64,000 nucleotides of DNA from Martinezella hainanensis (GTDB taxonomy: Bacteria > Pseudomonadota > Alphaproteobacteria > Rhizobiales > Rhizobiaceae). Under the pieces are notes generated by a model, which had not been told where the DNA came from, made no database searches, and was given only the letters and a program-made list of their open reading frames with translations. Positions 59,498 through 64,000 of the stretch are shown in pieces (position 1 is the stretch's first letter; every line of letters begins with the position of its first letter). The translations under genes were made by a program, and so were the position numbers. The DNA lies in contig NZ_FMAC01000006.1 in the NCBI RefSeq assembly GCF_900094555.1, forward strand, positions 310,001 through 374,000, written 5' to 3'.

Positions 59498-62415
59498 GAG
59501 CGGCCTTTCGTAAAACGAGTGATGGAAAAGGGTTGCAGCGCCCTGCCGGTCTCGCGGCCAAGGACGATCTGGGCGGTAAGCTGGCCGACCAGGGGGCCGA
59601 GCGTATAGCCGTTGGAGGTCACGGCGTTGAAAAAGCCGGGTTGCAGCGGATGTTCGCCGAGGATGGGGGCGCCGTCGATATTGATATTCATCGCCGCCCA
59701 GCTACGGATCACATGGAGTTTGCGCAGCGCCGGCACCACATGCTGGGCCACCCAGAGATTACCTTCAAGGCTCGACAACAGCGGGCGAGGATGCTGATGC
59801 ACCGGATCGAGGCCCGCCGTCCAGCCGCCGCCGATGATGAAATTGCCGTTGCTTGCCTGCTTCAATGTCAGATGGCGATCGGCATGAGCAACGAGGCAGG
59901 TTATCAATGGGGCAGCCGCCTCCGTGACGACCATCTGCAGCGGTGCGCCGAAGACGGGAATGTCGAGCCCGAGCATAGCACCGATGCGCGAAGAAAAGGC
60001 GCCGGCCGCATTGACGATGCGTTTCGCCCTGATTGTCCCGCGCGACGTCGCCACCTCGAAACCGGAGGCATGCGCCGCAATGGCGACGACCTCGCATTTC
60101 TCGATGAGGCGCGCTCCCCTTGCGCGAGCGGCTTCGAGGATATGCTGTGTCGCGACGAGCGGGTTGATCTTGCCTTCCTGCGGGCAATAGGCGGCCCCGA
60201 CGAATGCGGGTGACAATGCCGGCTCCAAAGACCGCAACTCGTCTCGATCGATCAGGCGGCACTCGACACCGGCGCGTTGCTCAACGGCGACCTTATCGGC
60301 AAGGAAACGCATATGCGCCTCGCTCTCGGCAACCATCAAGCCGCCGGTCACCTTCATCTCAAAATCGCAGCCGAGCTCCCGCTGCAAGGCGGCCCAAAGG
60401 GCGATGGAATCGCGCTGCAAGGGCAGCGTCTGCGCCGCCGGCCCGCCACCACCTTCGGCACGCACGCCGTGATCGAAGGATAAAAGCTGCGCATGCAAGC
60501 TGCCAGCATTGCCTCCGGAGGCAAGCGAATTGGCAAAGGCGCGTTCGACAACCGCAACGTCCTCACCTTCGCGTGCAAGAAAAAGCGCGGTCGATAGACC
60601 GGCGATCCCTGCCCCGATCACCAAGGTCGATGTTTCCGAGAACGGCAGAGGCTCAGCCGATTGCAACGGCTGCTTCTCGGGCAGCATTGCGCGCTTGTGT
60701 CCTCCCCATTCGGGCTTTTCGACTGCAAGGGCGGCCAGGGGAATGGGCCGCAACGGCATTTGCGGCGCCAAAAAGCCCTGCGTCTCTCCAGCGTTGCGCC
60801 TCTCGCCTGCGACCTTAGCCAGCATATGACCACAGTAACGGCTCTGGCAGCGTCCCATGCCGGCGCGCGAAAGTCGCTTCAATGTGGCGATATCCGCTGC
60901 ACCTTTTGCAATGATCGCTTTCAAGGTGCCGGCTGTTACGCCTTCACAACGACAGATAATCGTCTCATCGGCAAGCGCCCCGCCTCGATCGGCGATTGAC
61001 GGCTTGAACGTCGTCCAGAGAGCGACCTGGAACGCGCGATGGCGGGCAAGCCTGCGTTCGGCTTCATGATCGGATGTGCTGCCAAGACCCAGCTTGCGCG
61101 CGACCGCGAGCCCGGCCAGCCGGCCTTGCGCCCTGGCAATATGGGCACCGCCAAAGCGTGCAGCCTCGCCGACGACATGAATGTGAGAACGCGTCGTCTC
61201 GCCATCATCGGCGCTCGTAACCGCAAGCTCGCCATCGGCGACTGCGTGGCCGCAACCCAGTAGCCGCGCGAGCTCGTTCGAGGAAGCAAAGCCGCCGCCG
61301 ATAAGGACAGTATCTGCGTCCAGTTTCCTGTCACCTTTCGGGCCGGATACGATGACGGAGTGGACGCCGGCGGGTCCATCAATGGAGGCAATCCTGCTCT
61401 CCCAGTAGAGCGGGGTACCGGCTGCCTGCAAAATCGCAAGCTGTCGGGCGCCGTGGATGGCAAGGCCGCCACCGAGCTTCAATAAGCTCAAAGCCTCGAA
61501 AGGCTTCGACCATGGCGGCGCTGCGGCTTCGACCAGCGCGACCACCGTGCCGCCCGCCCTATGGATCTCATTGGCGACCTGGATATTGAGAGGCCCATTA
61601 CCCGCGATGAGGATCCTGCCGCGCGGTACCGTACCGTAGCTTCTCAGGAGGGTCTGCGCTGCCCCGGTCGTCATGACGCCCGCGCGCGTCCAGCCAGGCA
61701 CCGGGTATGGTCGCTCGTAGGCGCCGGTTGCAATCACGATCATTCGAGGCCTGCAATAGAATGCGCCCGATGGGCGATAGCAGGCGATAACGGTAGCGCC
61801 TTCCCCGTTTTCAGCGCCCCAGACGACCGTTTCGTCGATCAGGGTCACGCCGGCCTTGCTGGCACTTCGGATCAGGTCCAGCCCTTCGCGTGCCTGCGCG
61901 TCGTGTTCCAGCTGCGCCACGGCCGTCGACGTCGCAGGCTGCTTATAGTATTGGCCGCCTGCAATCTTGCGTTCATCAACAATCGTTACCTTCGCACCGG
62001 CGCTGGCAGCCGCTTCTGCAGCGGCAAGACCGGCTGGTCCAGCGCCAATGACCAGCAGATCCATCTCCATGGTTGCGATAGATGCCGGGACGCCGCAGAG
62101 ATCTGCAATTTGCCCGGACGCGATAGCCGGACGCGAAGATGGCCTATGAACATGCATGCCAGCTTCGACGGTGGTCATGCAGGCGCGCTGGCTGACTTTG
62201 CCGTCGACGGTCACGAGACAATCATGACAAGCGCCCATGCCGCAAAAAAGCCCGCGCGCCTCGCCCTTCAATCCGCGCGAGAAACCGTGCGGCCCACTGG
62301 CCTCGATCGCCGCGGCAATCGTCATGCCGTGCACGGCATGACGAGAACGGCCATCGACGAAGAATTCGATGGTCGGCTCTGCTTGGGATCGAGGAGCGGG
62401 TGACACGGACGGCAT
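59494..62415 (-). CDS. Three-part fused FAD/Fe-S amine dehydrogenase (HcnABC/opine-oxidase type)
   Basis: A 973-residue protein that joins three usually separate subunits. Residues 1-110 are a HcnA-like [2Fe-2S] ferredoxin domain with C58, C63, C66 and C79 (FCGMGACHDCL). Residues 115-545 are the HcnB/OoxA-like FAD domain (GAGPAG at 124-129) with a BFD-like [2Fe-2S] site at C488, C490, C523 and C528. Residues 595-960 are the HcnC/OoxB-like DAO-family domain (GAGIAG at 601-606). Homologous three-subunit enzymes oxidise opines, cyanide precursors and D-hydroxyproline. The ATG lies two bases after the DapA-like stop. Confidence 0.85.
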   Translation of the reverse strand: MPSVSPAPRSQAEPTIEFFVDGRSRHAVHGMTIAAAIEASGPHGFSRGLKGEARGLFCGMGACHDCLVTVDGKVSQRACMTTVEAGMHVHRPSSRPAIASGQIADLCGVPASIATMEMDLLVIGAGPAGLAAAEAAASAGAKVTIVDERKIAGGQYYKQPATSTAVAQLEHDAQAREGLDLIRSASKAGVTLIDETVVWGAENGEGATVIACYRPSGAFYCRPRMIVIATGAYERPYPVPGWTRAGVMTTGAAQTLLRSYGTVPRGRILIAGNGPLNIQVANEIHRAGGTVVALVEAAAPPWSKPFEALSLLKLGGGLAIHGARQLAILQAAGTPLYWESRIASIDGPAGVHSVIVSGPKGDRKLDADTVLIGGGFASSNELARLLGCGHAVADGELAVTSADDGETTRSHIHVVGEAARFGGAHIARAQGRLAGLAVARKLGLGSTSDHEAERRLARHRAFQVALWTTFKPSIADRGGALADETIICRCEGVTAGTLKAIIAKGAADIATLKRLSRAGMGRCQSRYCGHMLAKVAGERRNAGETQGFLAPQMPLRPIPLAALAVEKPEWGGHKRAMLPEKQPLQSAEPLPFSETSTLVIGAGIAGLSTALFLAREGEDVAVVERAFANSLASGGNAGSLHAQLLSFDHGVRAEGGGGPAAQTLPLQRDSIALWAALQRELGCDFEMKVTGGLMVAESEAHMRFLADKVAVEQRAGVECRLIDRDELRSLEPALSPAFVGAAYCPQEGKINPLVATQHILEAARARGARLIEKCEVVAIAAHASGFEVATSRGTIRAKRIVNAAGAFSSRIGAMLGLDIPVFGAPLQMVVTEAAAPLITCLVAHADRHLTLKQASNGNFIIGGGWTAGLDPVHQHPRPLLSSLEGNLWVAQHVVPALRKLHVIRSWAAMNINIDGAPILGEHPLQPGFFNAVTSNGYTLGPLVGQLTAQIVLGRETGRALQPFSITRFTKGRS

Positions 62416-62417
62416 CC

Positions 62418-63308
62418 TCAGGCGTCGAATTTCAGGCCAAAATCCTGAACCAGCTTTTTCATGGCCGCATCCTGTTCGGTGGGTAGAGGCAGACGCGGCG
62501 GGCGCGGCGCACCGGCGCCAAAACCCATATGCCGCAACAGCGACTTCGAACCGGCAACATAGGCCTGCCCGCCGACGGCCTGAATGATCGGCAGCCAATG
62601 GAGATAGAGGGCGCGGGCCTCGTCGATCTTCCTTTCGTCGGCCACCAATTCGAAAATACGCGCCATCGGCCCTGGAGCGATGTTGGAAGCGACCGCCACC
62701 CAGCCCTGCGCGCCCATGACGAAGGATTCAAAGCCGAGAATGCCGCCGAAAACTGTCATATTGTCGCCTGCAAGCCGGATGATATCACGCACGCGCGTCA
62801 CCTCCAGCGTCGACTCCTTGATATAGTCACAGCCATCGATTTCAGCGATCCGCTTCACCAGCTCCGGCTTCAGGTCGACATTGGCCGTTGCGGGATTGTT
62901 GTAGACCATGATGGGAATGGAGATCGATGACGCGACGGTGCGATAGTGGTGCACCAGTTCGTCTTCGGTCGGGGTCGAATAAAAAGGCGGGATAATCATG
63001 ACGCCGTCTGCGCCCATCGCTTCCGCCTTGCAGCTCAGACGAACACATTCCCGCGTGTCTTCCGCACCGGCGCCGATCAGGACCGGCACACGGCCGGCCA
63101 CGGTTTCGATCACCGTCCGTGCAACGCCATCGCGCTCGTCTTCGCTGAGCGAGAGAAATTCTCCTGTCGACCCCAACGGTATCAATCCGTGGATGCCTTG
63201 GCGAACCTGCCAATCGGTGAAGGCGGCAAGCGCCTTCAGATCCACCGCACCATGCTCGTCCAGCGGCGTGATCATCACGGTATAAACACCGCGAAATTTC
63301 TTGGTCAT
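62418..63308 (-). CDS. DapA/NAL-family lyase
   Basis: A 296-residue class I aldolase-like TIM barrel. PLGSTGEFLSLS lies near residue 45, the tyrosine in IMVYNNPATAN near 136 and the Schiff-base lysine in DYIKESTLEV near 165. A proline-rich segment (APRPPRLPLP) near the C-terminus is unusual. It differs substantially from the DapA-family protein at 23179-24057. It lies between an amino acid permease and the fused oxidoreductase and probably acts on the imine or keto-acid product of that enzyme. Confidence 0.85.
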   Translation of the reverse strand: MTKKFRGVYTVMITPLDEHGAVDLKALAAFTDWQVRQGIHGLIPLGSTGEFLSLSEDERDGVARTVIETVAGRVPVLIGAGAEDTRECVRLSCKAEAMGADGVMIIPPFYSTPTEDELVHHYRTVASSISIPIMVYNNPATANVDLKPELVKRIAEIDGCDYIKESTLEVTRVRDIIRLAGDNMTVFGGILGFESFVMGAQGWVAVASNIAPGPMARIFELVADERKIDEARALYLHWLPIIQAVGGQAYVAGSKSLLRHMGFGAGAPRPPRLPLPTEQDAAMKKLVQDFGLKFDA

Positions 63309-63324
63309 GTCGATTATCCTGCTT

Positions 63325-64000
63325 CTAGCGCTTTTCCGTCATGGACAGCCGGGAGTCTGCCTGACCGAAGCGTTTCTCGATGTGGCTCTGGAAAAAGTCC
63401 CAGAGCGTAGTCAAAAGGAGGTAGTAGATGGCGGCTACCGAGAAGAGCTCCAGCACCATGAAGCGCTCCTGGATGAGGACCTGGGTGCGGCGCAGAAGTT
63501 CCTCCATGGAGATGACCGAGGTCACCGACGTCGTTTTGAGAAGACCGTTGACCGAATTTCCGAGCGGCGGAATGATGACCTTGAACGCCTGCGGCATGAC
63601 GATGTGGCGCATGATCTGACGCTCGGTCATGCCGAGCGCGCGAGCGGCTCTCGCCTGCCCTTCGGGGACGGCTTCGATACCGGCACGAATGATCTCGGCC
63701 AGATAGGCCGCCTCGTTGAGCGCGAGACCGATCAGCGCCGCCTCGACAACCGAAAAGCGGATGCCGAACTGCGGCAATGCCGTGTAGATGGCGATCAGTT
63801 GGACGAGCAACGGCGTGCCACGGAAAAGCCAGATGTAGGCCTTGGCTACCAGCTGAACCAGACGCGCCTTCGAACGCCGCATCAATGCCAGGGCGAATCC
63901 GAGGATCAGGCCTGCACTCAGCGAGACCACCGTCAGCCATATAGTGGTGAAGACACCCCCGAGAATGAACGGGTTGAAGAGGTATCCGAAGAAACCCGAC
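63325..64000 (-). CDS. Polar amino acid ABC permease (partial)
   Basis: The frame is open to the window edge, so the N-terminus is missing. The last visible upstream codons read SGFFGYLFNPFILGG and continue into the first membrane segment. YIWLFRGTPLLVQLIAIYTALP and the EAA-type loop (AARALGMTERQIMRHIVMPQA) identify the family. A GTG at 63930 should not be taken as the start. The DapA-family gene follows after 16 bases. Confidence 0.88.
   Translation of the reverse strand, partial: SGFFGYLFNPFILGGVFTTIWLTVVSLSAGLILGFALALMRRSKARLVQLVAKAYIWLFRGTPLLVQLIAIYTALPQFGIRFSVVEAALIGLALNEAAYLAEIIRAGIEAVPEGQARAARALGMTERQIMRHIVMPQAFKVIIPPLGNSVNGLLKTTSVTSVISMEELLRRTQVLIQERFMVLELFSVAAIYYLLLTTLWDFFQSHIEKRFGQADSRLSMTEKR

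Noticed and set aside
62416..62598. Sixty-one extra N-terminal codons for the fused oxidoreductase
   Set aside because: They overlap the DapA-family gene almost entirely and resemble no domain; the ATG at 62415 leads straight into the ferredoxin-like domain.
1..64000. tRNA or rRNA genes, CRISPR arrays, intact insertion sequences, phage genes
   Set aside because: I looked for conserved tRNA ends, regularly spaced repeats, transposase motifs and long terminal inverted repeats and found none that I can support by eye.

Overview
The window looks like an accessory region (megaplasmid, chromid or genomic island) of an alphaproteobacterium of the Rhizobiales, probably Rhizobium, Agrobacterium or a relative. 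The reasons are a GC content of roughly 60%, strong G/C at third codon positions, a dense set of ABC uptake operons for amino acids and sugars, a LivKHMGF operon followed by a DUF6867-type membrane protein, and catabolic clusters of the kind rhizobia carry in numbers. I saw no rRNA, tRNA, CRISPR array, intact insertion sequence, replication gene or conjugation gene.

Region by region. 1-4093 (minus) is a sulfur-scavenging block: two SfnB-type flavin-dependent dehydrogenases in tandem (the first cut by the window edge) and a MetQ/MetN/MetI-type importer. 4100-5676 is decayed sequence. 5677-16484 is built around diaminopropionate ammonia-lyase: an M20 carbamoylase-type hydrolase, an Lrp regulator, the lyase, an M20D amidohydrolase, a complete branched-chain-type importer and a TSUP exporter. 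16684-28832 is a hydroxyproline/proline-like catabolic locus with two proline-racemase-family enzymes, a D-amino-acid oxidoreductase, a DapA-family enzyme, an aldehyde dehydrogenase, two SDRs and a polar amino acid importer, divergent from a GntR regulator and a ProC-like reductase. 29116-36497 is a carbohydrate importer with a six-hairpin glycosidase-like protein, a GNAT and a ROK regulator. 36924-43032 holds an accessory aconitase, an MFS carrier, a propeller lactonase and a GntR protein with two winged helices. 43121-48610 is an IclR/RidA/amino acid importer unit flanked by pseudogenes.

48948-57435 (plus) is the most unusual part: an XRE-cupin regulator, two perfect palindromes, a ribose-class importer and then a tightly packed set of phosphotriesterase-like protein, class I GATase-like protein, PfkB kinase, BtpA/SgcQ protein and M20 carbamoylase-type hydrolase. 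I cannot match this to a pathway I know; it looks like import and stepwise dismantling of a glycosylated, ureide- or amide-containing compound.

57700-64000 (minus) ends the window with a small sigma-region-2-like protein, a DUF3830 protein and an amino acid importer around a 973-residue fusion of all three parts of an opine-oxidase/hydroxyproline-dehydrogenase-type enzyme, next to a second DapA-family protein.

Recurrent themes are strong hairpins between a binding-protein gene and its permease or ATPase genes (three cases), short overlaps between genes of an operon, and pseudogenes beside intact transporters. Functions are inferred from motifs and context only.
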